Below, one piece after another: positions 51,917 to 59,686 of a DNA stretch of 64,000 nt. How positions within the stretch are numbered: the first letter of the stretch is position 1; each line of letters begins with the position of its first letter. A program made the position numbers and the translations under genes. This DNA comes from Maribacter ulvicola (GTDB taxonomy: Bacteria > Bacteroidota > Bacteroidia > Flavobacteriales > Flavobacteriaceae). Where the stretch lies: positions 310,001-374,000 of the forward strand of contig NZ_FTMA01000001.1 of the NCBI RefSeq assembly GCF_900155985.1, read 5' to 3'. The notes beneath the pieces were generated by a model. The model saw nothing but the letters and a program-made list of their open reading frames with translations. It was not told the DNA's origin and searched no databases.

Positions 51917-52957
51917 TTAATATTCTGAAAATCGTTCGTCATTTATAAAAGTGTCATCCGTCAAAATTTCAAAAAAGGCTAGCAATCCGGCCTTTTCTTC
52001 GTCGTTTAATGCAATTCCTAATCCGTCTTTGGTTCGTAAAGAATCATCTAACGTTTCCGATGCTACCATACCATTGGTGTAGAAATTCAACACAGATTCT
52101 AGGCTACCAAACCTGCCATCATGCATGTACGGCGCAGTCAATGAAACGTTTCTTAAACTAGGCACTTTAAACTTGTAATTATCACTATCGCTACCACTTA
52201 CTTCTGCTCTACCCATATCATTTAATTGTGGATTAGGCGGCAGACCATTGTTTCTAAAACTGCCATCTGTAAATAAATCTGTAGCGTGGCATGAAGCACA
52301 CTTTTGCTGAAAAACACCTAGCCCCATTGCTTCGGTTTCTGTCAATTCTCCGCCTGCTTCATTACGTACATACTTATCGTATTTACTATCTGAAGAAATC
52401 ATCATGACCATAAACTGAGCTATCGCTTTTAAAAAATTCTCTGCATTTACCCCGCCTTCTTCAAAAGCCATTTCAAATTCTTTTTGATACTCGGCATCTG
52501 CTATGAGTTTGTTAATGACACCGGTCATGGTTTCTCCCATTTCTACCTCATTGGTAATAGGAATTATTGGAAAAAGATCTAAATGCGATGTAGCACCATC
52601 CCAAGCAAATTCAGTAAAAAATGCCATGTTAGCTATGGTAGGGGTATTTCTTGTGCCCTCTAAATCATTTACACCGTGACTAAATTGATGTCCGTGGTGG
52701 GTAAATGCTGAGCTCTGCTCATGACAAAAACCGCAAGAGATAAATCCGCTTGAGGATAGTTTGCCATCATAGAATAATTTCTTGCCTAGCTCAAAGCCCA
52801 ATTGTGTTGGCGGATTTGCTTCTATATCATACACTAGTGCAGGAAAATTCTCAGGAACGTCTACCGTTAAAAAAGTATTCTTAACAGCCACATACGCGTC
52901 ATCTTCGTGGCAAGACACCAAAAACACGGACACTAATACCCAAAATAGATATTTCAT
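51917..52957 (-). CDS. Di-haem cytochrome c peroxidase family lipoprotein (MauG/MbnH-like)
   Basis: A 346-residue periplasmic protein with lipoprotein signal (FWVLVSVFLVSCHEDD, Cys 16). Two c-type haem sites: CGFCHEQSSAF (75-79) and CASCHATDLFTDG (about 213). ELGKKLFYDGKLSSSGFISC and LRNVSLTAPYMHDGRFGSLE are family hallmarks. Members reduce hydrogen peroxide or, as MauG and MbnH, oxidise residues in a partner protein. The MbnP-like gene directly upstream is the expected partner of an MbnH-type enzyme, so tryptophan oxidation is a reasonable hypothesis here. It is co-directional with the CDTCGCGG barrel gene. Confidence 0.93.
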   Translation of the reverse strand: MKYLFWVLVSVFLVSCHEDDAYVAVKNTFLTVDVPENFPALVYDIEANPPTQLGFELGKKLFYDGKLSSSGFISCGFCHEQSSAFTHHGHQFSHGVNDLEGTRNTPTIANMAFFTEFAWDGATSHLDLFPIIPITNEVEMGETMTGVINKLIADAEYQKEFEMAFEEGGVNAENFLKAIAQFMVMMISSDSKYDKYVRNEAGGELTETEAMGLGVFQQKCASCHATDLFTDGSFRNNGLPPNPQLNDMGRAEVSGSDSDNYKFKVPSLRNVSLTAPYMHDGRFGSLESVLNFYTNGMVASETLDDSLRTKDGLGIALNDEEKAGLLAFFEILTDDTFINDERFSEY

Positions 52958-52976
52958 CTTTTATTATTTTAAAATA

Positions 52977-53000
52977 GGGTCGCCCAAAAAAGAGCGACCC
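52977..53000 (-). terminator. Hairpin between the MbnP-like and di-haem peroxidase genes
   Basis: GGGTCGC (52977-52983), ten-base loop, GCGACCC (52994-53000). On the minus strand it is followed by TATTTTAAAATAATAAAAG, which is U-rich but interrupted. It may partly terminate after the MbnP-like gene or protect the 3' end. Confidence 0.6.
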
Positions 53001-53007
53001 AATGAAT

Positions 53008-53808
53008 TTAGTGTGAGTCTCCAGTACCGTTATGAACATGATCTACTGTAAACATACTGGCAGTGTTCAAAGCTACTTTTGGTGATTTTTCTTCACTTAC
53101 CATAATAACCGATTGCTCTGTTAGAGCTAATTTATTCTCTCCGTCTAAAATGTCATTGGCATCTGCAACAATGTGAATAATAGGTGACATTTCATCGCTT
53201 ACCAAAGCATCTGTACCCAAACTCAAGGTTACTTCTTTGTAGTTGTCCAGGCTAGAACCGTGGCTGCCCATATGCACTTTAAAGTCCGTTGGTTCCGTTA
53301 CCGTTTCTGAAGTAAAAGTGCCTTCATAATTTAAAAACTTGTACCCCGCTTGCCATGACCACATCATGTTGGTTTCTTCGGCTATGGTTAAAAAATCACC
53401 TTGACCTTCAGCTCCTTGTAGGTATTTTTCTTGGTCTACGCCAATACCAAAAGTTACAGATACATAGGTGCCTGCTGGTATATGCTCTAACACTACTTCT
53501 GTACTACCTGTTTCTTCGCTGGTAACAAAATAGCTCTCCTCTTTATCATAGGTAAATACTTCCCCTGCATCATTAGTTAAACTGAAGTTACTTACAATGT
53601 AATTTAATCTGGTAATGGTCAAAGTTTCGTTCTGCGAGTTGGTATAACCAGCGGTTGCCAATAGTAGATCGTCTGATCCTACACTATTATCAAACTCTAG
53701 GGTTACCTTGTTTTCTCCCATTAATCCTGCTGTAGCGTCATCATCACTACTACAGCTAGTGAATACGGCTAACAGTGTAAATGCTAAAAATTTATATATG
53801 GATTTCAT
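53008..53808 (-). CDS. MbnP-like copper-associated lipoprotein
   Basis: A 266-residue protein with lipoprotein signal (LLAVFTSCSSDDD, Cys 19). The beta-sandwich has the family landmarks VTLEFDNSVGSDDLLL, ITRLNYIVSNFSLTND, GTYVSVTFGIGVD and MMWSWQAGYKFLNYEG (Trp 150 and 152), with a His/Asp-containing end (HIVADANDIL, FTVDHVHNG). In the characterised methanotroph MbnP, a Trp is oxidised to kynurenine by the di-haem enzyme MbnH and the protein binds copper. The next gene encodes just such a di-haem protein, so the pair is probably functional here. Confidence 0.88.
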   Translation of the reverse strand: MKSIYKFLAFTLLAVFTSCSSDDDATAGLMGENKVTLEFDNSVGSDDLLLATAGYTNSQNETLTITRLNYIVSNFSLTNDAGEVFTYDKEESYFVTSEETGSTEVVLEHIPAGTYVSVTFGIGVDQEKYLQGAEGQGDFLTIAEETNMMWSWQAGYKFLNYEGTFTSETVTEPTDFKVHMGSHGSSLDNYKEVTLSLGTDALVSDEMSPIIHIVADANDILDGENKLALTEQSVIMVSEEKSPKVALNTASMFTVDHVHNGTGDSH

Positions 53809-54041
53809 GTATTGATATATTAATTATTGGATATAGTACGCGTAGTAGTACCTCTGAGTGTTACCCAAAAATAAAATCACGCACTACACCTTCGTTTATG
53901 TAATGGTTTCACCTAATGCCAATGCACTAAGCCTAATTTTAAAAAATTGATTGTGTACACGACTATAGCTTTTGTGTCGTGCTATGGAATACAACGGCAT
54001 GTACCTTTTCTAAAAAAAGGCACAGGAATACTTTGTTGTAT
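53809..54041. other. Intergenic stretch upstream of the MbnP-like gene
   Basis: About 230 bases without a gene. It contains the likely promoter of the MbnP-like gene. No named metal-responsive operator was recognised. Confidence 0.35.
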
Positions 54042-54413
54042 TTAAGATAAGGAGGTAGGCGGATGAAAAACAGCCGATATAAACTGTTGCTCGTTTAAGT
54101 TAGGATGTATTGAAACCACTTTTGTTTCAACTATTGTACTTTGAAAATTACAATCTAGAATACTCACAAAACCAATTGGGTATTCACGAAGGTCTGCTGA
54201 AGGAATGTCCTGATGATCTTCTTGTTGCTGCTTTTTTATCATTTGTGACAAATAGCATTTACCATCACAATTAAGCATTGGTTTATCTTTATTGATACAC
54301 AAAACCTCCGCAATATAATCTTGATTTATTACATACTCCAATACAGGCAACACCGGTTTTACCATCGCTGTGAGGTATAACAGGATAAATGTGTATGTGA
54401 GAATTTTTTTCAT
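54042..54413 (-). CDS. Small secreted or membrane-anchored protein with CDGKCYL motif
   Basis: A 123-residue protein with an N-terminal hydrophobic helix (ILTYTFILLYLTAMVKPVLP) serving as signal or anchor. The central part has MLNCDGKCYLSQMIKKQQQE, a motif repeatedly seen in flavobacterial proteins encoded near copper and metal genes, and a preceding Cys in EVLCINKDKP. Three cysteines spaced C-x13-C-x3-C could bind a soft metal. The position upstream of the MbnP-like and di-haem genes supports a metal link. Function unknown. Confidence 0.72.
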   Translation of the reverse strand: MKKILTYTFILLYLTAMVKPVLPVLEYVINQDYIAEVLCINKDKPMLNCDGKCYLSQMIKKQQQEDHQDIPSADLREYPIGFVSILDCNFQSTIVETKVVSIHPNLNEQQFISAVFHPPTSLS

Positions 54414-54512
54414 GTTAAATCGATACGAAGATAATTCTGATTTTGAAATATTCTTATTTATTTCTTTGAATTAACACTTAAATCTTTTGATTTTGAAGGA
54501 ATTATAAAATGA

Positions 54513-55184
54513 TTACCTATTCCCCCCAACAATAATAACAATTTCCCCTTTTGGTGGTTTCTCTGTAAAGTGTTTTAGCACTTCTTCGGCAGTTCCACGA
54601 ACAGTTTCTTCGTAGAGTTTGGTCAGTTCCCTTGAAACGGAAACAGGTCTTTCCGCCCCAAAATATTCCACAAAATTACCCAAGGTCTTTATTAGCTTAT
54701 GCGGAGATTCATAAAAAATGATGGTACGTGGTTCTTCTGACAATAATTTTAAACGTGTTTGCCTTCCTTTCTTGACAGGTAAAAATCCTTCAAAAACAAA
54801 CTTGTCATTGGGCAAGCCGCTATTGACCAATGCCGGCACAAATGCTGTAGCCCCTGGTAAACATTCCACTTCAACGCCCGCTTCTACACAAGCACGGGTT
54901 AAAAGGAATCCAGGGTCAGAAATTGCCGGGGTTCCTGCATCTGAAATTAATGCGATGTTCTCGCCTCCTTTTAGCTTTCCTACCAAATAGTCTACCATAT
55001 TATGCTCATTGTGCATATGGTGACTTTTCATTTGGGTACCAATTTCAAAATGATGCAAGAGTTTACCGCTGGTACGGGTATCTTCCGCCAGAATTAAATC
55101 TACTTCCTTAAGCACCCTAATTGCCCTTAAGGTCATATCCTCTAAATTACCGATTGGTGTAGGTACTAAGTAAAGTTTTCCCAT
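54513..55184 (-). CDS. rsmI: 16S rRNA (cytidine(1402)-2'-O)-methyltransferase
   Basis: Methylates the 2'-OH of C1402 in the decoding centre of 16S rRNA. The 223 residues show the tetrapyrrole-methylase fold: LYLVPTPIGNLEDMTLRAIR at the N-terminus, VDLILAEDTRTSGKLLHHF, NIALISDAGTPAISDPGFLL (SAM-binding loop) and PHKLIKTLGNF. It is slightly shorter than the E. coli protein, lacking the C-terminal extension. Single gene on the minus strand, between the metal cluster and a conserved unknown gene. Confidence 0.96.
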   Translation of the reverse strand: MGKLYLVPTPIGNLEDMTLRAIRVLKEVDLILAEDTRTSGKLLHHFEIGTQMKSHHMHNEHNMVDYLVGKLKGGENIALISDAGTPAISDPGFLLTRACVEAGVEVECLPGATAFVPALVNSGLPNDKFVFEGFLPVKKGRQTRLKLLSEEPRTIIFYESPHKLIKTLGNFVEYFGAERPVSVSRELTKLYEETVRGTAEEVLKHFTEKPPKGEIVIIVGGNR

Positions 55185-55292
55185 TTAGTATATAGTAAAA
55201 ACCTCAAGGCACGCTCATGAGGTATTATATTGAAAATTTAAGTTAGATTTCTATGCAACCCTAGAAGCCATTAAATCTCTATTATCAAGTAA

Positions 55293-55316
55293 AAAACCCA
55301 ACACTAAGGTTGGGTT
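55293..55316 (-). terminator. Intrinsic terminator of the 230-residue conserved gene
   Basis: AACCCAAC (55295-55302), loop CTTAGT on the minus strand, GTTGGGTT (55309-55316), followed on the minus strand by T5 (A run from 55291). It lies 23 bases after the stop codon. Confidence 0.85.
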
Positions 55317-55338
55317 CGTGATACACATATTGTAATTA

Positions 55339-56031
55339 TTAAGAGAACCTACGAGATATCATTTCAATAAATCGTTCTTCATATGGTTCTTTTCCTAACC
55401 AATTATTATAGTCTGGCTTTACCATATTTTTAATAAATGAAATAGAACGTTCTTCGGTATCTATAGTATTTAATTGAGATAGTACACGGTTATAATCTTC
55501 CATGTTATCATTGAACAAATGTTTTACAAATGCCAAGCGATCGTTCAAGTCTACTTTTACATTGCCCTTTGCCAAACGATCATTCAATGACTTTGGCGTA
55601 GCATCTGCTTGCTTTAAATCTTCTTTAGAAGGTGTAAACAGTTCATTATCATTCTTCATTAAATGAGGCTCTGACATAAACTCTGTCAGTACATCTTCTA
55701 ATGAATCATTATCTGGCATTTCAGAAATAAAACCCTTAATAGTATCCATACCCGGGTACTTGATAATATCTTCTGTATGCGGATTACTCTCTGGCACTCC
55801 TTGATTTCCTTTCAATACGGCATTCGCCATTTCTTCGAACTTTGCCGCAATGGCATTTTTAGAAACATCTACCTCCATATCATTGAGTTCTACCTCAATA
55901 AACTTAAGCACAGCGAGTTTCTCGTATAGGGTTTTAGAAACCTCATACAAATTTGTTACATCATCTAAATTATCTGCAGTCAAAATTTCTGTAGATAACT
56001 TTCTCAATTCCAGTTTCAACTTATTTTTCAT
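55339..56031 (-). CDS. Conserved Bacteroidota protein of unknown function
   Basis: A 230-residue soluble, acidic, mostly helical protein without signal peptide. The C-terminal third carries the conserved region SLNDRLAKGNVKVDLNDRLA followed by FVKHLFNDNMEDYNRVLSQL, which I know from many Bacteroidota genomes without an assigned function. The N-terminal half looks like a coiled-coil helix pair (LKLELRKLSTEILTADNLDD). It starts 103 bases from the divergent tdk gene. No partner or reaction can be given. Confidence 0.8.
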   Translation of the reverse strand: MKNKLKLELRKLSTEILTADNLDDVTNLYEVSKTLYEKLAVLKFIEVELNDMEVDVSKNAIAAKFEEMANAVLKGNQGVPESNPHTEDIIKYPGMDTIKGFISEMPDNDSLEDVLTEFMSEPHLMKNDNELFTPSKEDLKQADATPKSLNDRLAKGNVKVDLNDRLAFVKHLFNDNMEDYNRVLSQLNTIDTEERSISFIKNMVKPDYNNWLGKEPYEERFIEMISRRFS

Positions 56032-56134
56032 CTCACAATTTTTACGGTAAAGACCTAAATAGCGGGTTTTTTAATACCTTTATCATTCCTAAACAAAAAA
56101 CGAAATACCCAATATTTTCGTCTAAAATTACAAA

Positions 56135-56779
56135 ATGTTTCTTGAAAACACAGTTAATCCTAAAGAACAATTCGGCTGGATAGAAGTCATTGCCGGATCA
56201 ATGTTTTCTGGAAAGACAGAAGAATTGATCCGAAGACTCAAAAGAGCACAGTTCGCCAAATTAAAGGTTGAAATATTTAAACCTATGGTAGACACACGTT
56301 ATGACGATGATATGGTGGTATCTCATGATGCCAATGAAATACGTTCTACACCTGTACCCGCAGCTGCCAATATTCGTATTCTTGCAGACACCTGTGATGT
56401 GATCGGTATTGACGAAGCCCAATTCTTTGATGATGAAATAGTTACCGTTTGCAATGACCTCGCCAATAAAGGCATAAGGGTTATTGTTGCAGGACTAGAT
56501 ATGGACTTTAAAGGTAACCCCTTTGGTCCCATGCCAGCCCTTATGGCAACAGCTGAATACGTTACCAAAGTACATGCAATTTGTACCCGTACAGGTAACT
56601 TGGCAAATTACAGTTTTAGAAAGTCTAGTAATGATAATTTGGTAATGCTTGGCGAAGTAAATGAATATGAACCGTTAAGCAGAGGTGCATATTACAAAGC
56701 CATGCTTAAAGAAAAAGTAAAAACAATGGAAGTAAAACCTGAGGAGGTCCATACCCTCAAAAAGAACCAAAATGGCTAA
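56135..56779 (+). CDS. tdk: Thymidine kinase
   Basis: Phosphorylates thymidine with ATP in the pyrimidine salvage pathway. The 214 residues (TK1 type) have P-loop EVIAGSMFSGKTEELIRRLK (about 18-37), Walker B VIGIDEAQFFDDEIV (about 90-104) and the lasso region. Zinc cysteines are partly visible in HAICTRTGNLANYSF; the second CxxC pair of classical TK1 is not obvious. The stop overlaps the alr start by eight bases, so tdk and alr are translationally coupled. Confidence 0.95.
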   Translation: MFLENTVNPKEQFGWIEVIAGSMFSGKTEELIRRLKRAQFAKLKVEIFKPMVDTRYDDDMVVSHDANEIRSTPVPAAANIRILADTCDVIGIDEAQFFDDEIVTVCNDLANKGIRVIVAGLDMDFKGNPFGPMPALMATAEYVTKVHAICTRTGNLANYSFRKSSNDNLVMLGEVNEYEPLSRGAYYKAMLKEKVKTMEVKPEEVHTLKKNQNG

Positions 56780-57878
56780 GGCAGAGGAAACCATTCTGGA
56801 AATTGACCTAAAGGCACTTGGTCATAATTACACATATTTACGCTCTAAAATAAAGCCCGAAACTAAGTTTATGGCAGTGGTAAAGGCGTACGCCTATGGC
56901 AGTGATGCCCTTGCTATTGCCAAATATCTGGAAAATTTAGGCACTGATTATTTTGCAGTGGCTTATGTAAATGAAGGTGTTACACTAAGAGAAGGTGGTA
57001 TTACCGCTCCTATAGTAGTACTTCACCCACAGAAAGTTCATTTTAAAACCCTCATTAGAAAAAATCTACAACCAAGCATATATTCCAAAGCTATCTTGTC
57101 TGATTTTATTGCAACAGCCAAAGAATTGGGGAAGACGGATTATCCTATTCATTTAAAATTTAACACGGGACTAAACCGACTGGGGTTTTCTGACCATGAA
57201 TTACCGGATATCGCTACAATTATTCAGCAACAAAATGCTGTAAAGGTAATCGCTCTTTTATCGCACTTGGCAGCTACCGAAGATCCTAACGAAATGGATT
57301 TTACAGACCTTCAATTAAAACGGTTTGATGCTGTTTGCAAAAAAGCAGACACCTTATTTAAATCTAACACGTTAAAACACGTACTGAATACTTCGGGTAT
57401 TATAAATTACCCTCATGCACAGTATGGCATGGTTCGTAGTGGTATTGGCCTATATGGCTATGGTAACGAAGCACATATAGATGCTGAACTACAGCCCGTA
57501 ATGACCTTAAAAACAATTATTGCTCAAAAACATACTATTTTACCGGGGGAATCCGTAGGTTATAATCGGAAATACAAATCTGAGCATAAAACCGTAACCG
57601 CTACATTGCCTTTGGGTCATGCTGATGGTATAGGAAGACAGTACGGGCAAGGAAAAACCTATGTAAGCATTCATGGGAAAGCTGCTCCTATCATAGGAAA
57701 TGTTTGTATGGATATGATCATGATTGACGTAACCGATATTGAATGTGAGGAAGGTGATGAGGTTATTATTTTTGGAAAAGAATTAACCGCTCACGAATTT
57801 TCAAAAACTGCACAGACTATAACGTATGAACTTATAACAGGACTTTCTCAACGCATTAAGCGGATTTTAAAGAATTGA
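56772..57878 (+). CDS. alr: Alanine racemase
   Basis: PLP enzyme making D-alanine for peptidoglycan. The 368 residues have the PLP lysine near the start (FMAVVKAYAYGSDALAIAKY, Lys about 37) and the catalytic Tyr in the C-terminal domain (GESVGYNRKYKSEHKTVTAT), plus VRSGIGLYGYG in the middle. Overlaps tdk by eight bases. mscL follows 84 bases later with its own leader, so the operon probably ends here or continues weakly. Confidence 0.96.
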   Translation: MAKAEETILEIDLKALGHNYTYLRSKIKPETKFMAVVKAYAYGSDALAIAKYLENLGTDYFAVAYVNEGVTLREGGITAPIVVLHPQKVHFKTLIRKNLQPSIYSKAILSDFIATAKELGKTDYPIHLKFNTGLNRLGFSDHELPDIATIIQQQNAVKVIALLSHLAATEDPNEMDFTDLQLKRFDAVCKKADTLFKSNTLKHVLNTSGIINYPHAQYGMVRSGIGLYGYGNEAHIDAELQPVMTLKTIIAQKHTILPGESVGYNRKYKSEHKTVTATLPLGHADGIGRQYGQGKTYVSIHGKAAPIIGNVCMDMIMIDVTDIECEEGDEVIIFGKELTAHEFSKTAQTITYELITGLSQRIKRILKN

Positions 57879-57962
57879 TTTTATTAACATTTTATTAAGG
57901 TTTGTGTTTTTTTAGTAAATTGCTTTACTTTACTATTAACCATTAATAAAAAACACTAAAAC

Positions 57963-58370
57963 ATGTTTAAAGAATTTAAAGATTTCATCATGACAGGTAA
58001 TGTCATTGATTTAGCTGTAGCCGTATTACTTGCAAGTGCTATGGGATTAGTAGTTAGCGGATTTGTTGGAGATATTATGATGCCAATAGTAGGTCACTTT
58101 AGTGGCGGAGTTGACTTTGCGGATTTAAAAGTTGTATTAGATGAAGCAGTAGTAGGTGCAGATGGCGTAGTAGCTAAACCTGAAAACGCAATTCTCTATG
58201 GTAAATGGATAAATGCAATTATCAACTTAATCATTGTTGGTTTTGTCTTATTCATAATTGTCAAAGCTTATAACAAAACTAAAACTCCACCGGCTCCGGT
58301 AAAAGAAGCTCCAAAAGGACCAACTACCGAAGAGTTATTGATAGAGATCAGAGATGCTTTAAAAAAGTAA
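57963..58370 (+). CDS. mscL: Large-conductance mechanosensitive channel MscL
   Basis: Opens under membrane tension to release solutes in hypo-osmotic shock. The 135 residues have the N-terminal amphipathic helix FKEFKDFIMTGNVIDLAVAV leading into TM1, the GDIMMPIVG region, a periplasmic loop, TM2 (INAIINLIIVGFVLFIIVKA) and a charged C-terminal bundle (PTTEELLIEIRDALKK). Length is normal. A hairpin (GTTGC-ACT-GCAAC) is found 25 bases after the stop and a strong terminator 55 bases after it. Confidence 0.96.
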   Translation: MFKEFKDFIMTGNVIDLAVAVLLASAMGLVVSGFVGDIMMPIVGHFSGGVDFADLKVVLDEAVVGADGVVAKPENAILYGKWINAIINLIIVGFVLFIIVKAYNKTKTPPAPVKEAPKGPTTEELLIEIRDALKK

Positions 58371-58425
58371 TCTAACATATGCCCCATAATTAGGGAACCG
58401 TTGCACTGCAACCCACATGAATTAA

Positions 58426-58470
58426 AACCGTCAACTATGTTTCGCTAACATGTTGACGGTTCTTTTTTTT
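58426..58470 (+). terminator. Intrinsic terminator downstream of mscL
   Basis: AACCGTCAAC (58426-58435) and GTTGACGGTT (58452-58461) enclose an inner ATGTT/AACAT stem. The hairpin is followed by CT8. Confidence 0.9.
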
Positions 58471-58556
58471 ACCACACTTTTCTACTCACCATAAAAAAAC
58501 AACAATGTTACAAATTAAACATTTTGTTATATTTTAATTATTCTATTCTTTTTTAC

Positions 58557-58586
58557 TTGCCCAAGTATCAGTATTACCTATTTTTG
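58557..58586 (+). promoter_or_regulatory. Bacteroidota-type promoter of asd
   Basis: TTG at 58557-58559, 19 bases, TATTTTTG at 58579-58586. Transcription should start near 58592, which shows that the asd start is ATG 58611 and not an ATT/TTG further upstream. Confidence 0.75.
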
Positions 58587-58610
58587 TCGCTTAATATAAT
58601 TGTTTTACAA

Positions 58611-59600
58611 ATGAAAGTAGCTGTAATTGGTGCCACAGGCATGGTAGGCGATGTAATGTTGAAAGTATTGGCCGAACGTAATTTTCCGTTAACGGAGTTG
58701 TTACTCGTAGCCTCTGAACGATCAGTAGGTAAAAAGATGACCTTTAAAGGAAAAGAACATACGGTTATTGGCTTAGCAGACGCAGTAGCGGCAAGACCAC
58801 ATATTGCCATATTTTCTGCAGGTGGTGACACTTCTTTAGAATGGGCTCCAAAATTTGCTGAAGCGGGTACCACGGTAGTGGATAATTCTTCTGCCTGGAG
58901 AATGGATCCTACAAAAAAATTGGTTGTACCAGAGATCAATGCTCATGAGCTTACATCCGAAGATAAAATCATCGCAAATCCTAACTGCTCTACCATACAA
59001 TTGGTAATGGCATTGCACCCATTACATAAAAAATATAAAATGAAACGCGTAGTTGTTTCTACCTATCAATCGGTTTCGGGTACCGGGGTAAAAGCAGTAA
59101 AGCAATTAGAAAATGAAATTGCAGGCGTTCCGGGCGAAATGGCATATCCTTATCCAATTGGTAGAAATGCATTGCCTCATTGCGATGTTTTCATGGAAAA
59201 CGGTTACACTAAAGAAGAAATGAAATTGGCTCGCGAACCACAGAAAATTCTAGATGACCGTACTTTTTCTATAAGTGCTACTGCAGTTAGGATACCTACT
59301 GCTGGCGGACATTCAGAATCTGTAAACGTAGAATTCGAAAATGACTTTGAACTTAATGAAGTCCGTCGTCTGTTAAATGAAATGCCCGGCGTTACCGTTC
59401 AAGATAATCCAGATACCAATACCTACCCAATGCCAATATACGCTCATGAAAAAGATGAGGTTTTTGTAGGGCGTATTCGTAGAGATGAAACACAAAGAAA
59501 TACGTTGAATATGTGGATCGTTGCAGATAACCTTAGAAAAGGTGCAGCAACTAACGCAGTACAAATTTCAGAATACCTAGTAGAAAAGGGCTTAGTTTAA
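58611..59600 (+). CDS. asd: Aspartate-semialdehyde dehydrogenase
   Basis: Reduces aspartyl phosphate to aspartate semialdehyde for lysine/DAP, threonine and methionine synthesis. With the start at 58611 it has 329 residues, typical of the short Gram-positive-like form. The NADP loop is VAVIGATGMVGDVMLKVL, the catalytic Cys sits in IIANPNCSTIQLVMAL (about 127), and GGHSESVNVEFE carries the active-site His. An upstream in-frame extension is open but lies over the promoter. A terminator follows. Confidence 0.96.
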   Translation: MKVAVIGATGMVGDVMLKVLAERNFPLTELLLVASERSVGKKMTFKGKEHTVIGLADAVAARPHIAIFSAGGDTSLEWAPKFAEAGTTVVDNSSAWRMDPTKKLVVPEINAHELTSEDKIIANPNCSTIQLVMALHPLHKKYKMKRVVVSTYQSVSGTGVKAVKQLENEIAGVPGEMAYPYPIGRNALPHCDVFMENGYTKEEMKLAREPQKILDDRTFSISATAVRIPTAGGHSESVNVEFENDFELNEVRRLLNEMPGVTVQDNPDTNTYPMPIYAHEKDEVFVGRIRRDETQRNTLNMWIVADNLRKGAATNAVQISEYLVEKGLV

Positions 59601-59621
59601 TTTATACCCTTTACAACGTTA

Positions 59622-59657
59622 AAACCTTCAAAACATAGCTGTTTTGAAGGTTTTTTT
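59622..59657 (+). terminator. Intrinsic terminator of asd
   Basis: AAACCTTCAAAAC (59622-59634), loop ATAGCT, GTTTTGAAGGTTT (59641-59653), T-run to 59657. Confidence 0.9.
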
Positions 59658-59686
59658 ATGGTATTTTAGTGCAAACTGAACTACTC

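Noticed and set aside
54718..54990. Plus-strand frames opposite rsmI and other genes
   Set aside because: They are antisense shadows with no family similarity, unlike the strong rsmI motifs on the minus strand.
58524..58610. N-terminal extension of aspartate-semialdehyde dehydrogenase
   Set aside because: A good promoter lies inside this stretch, and ATG 58611 gives the canonical MKVAVIGATGMVG start.
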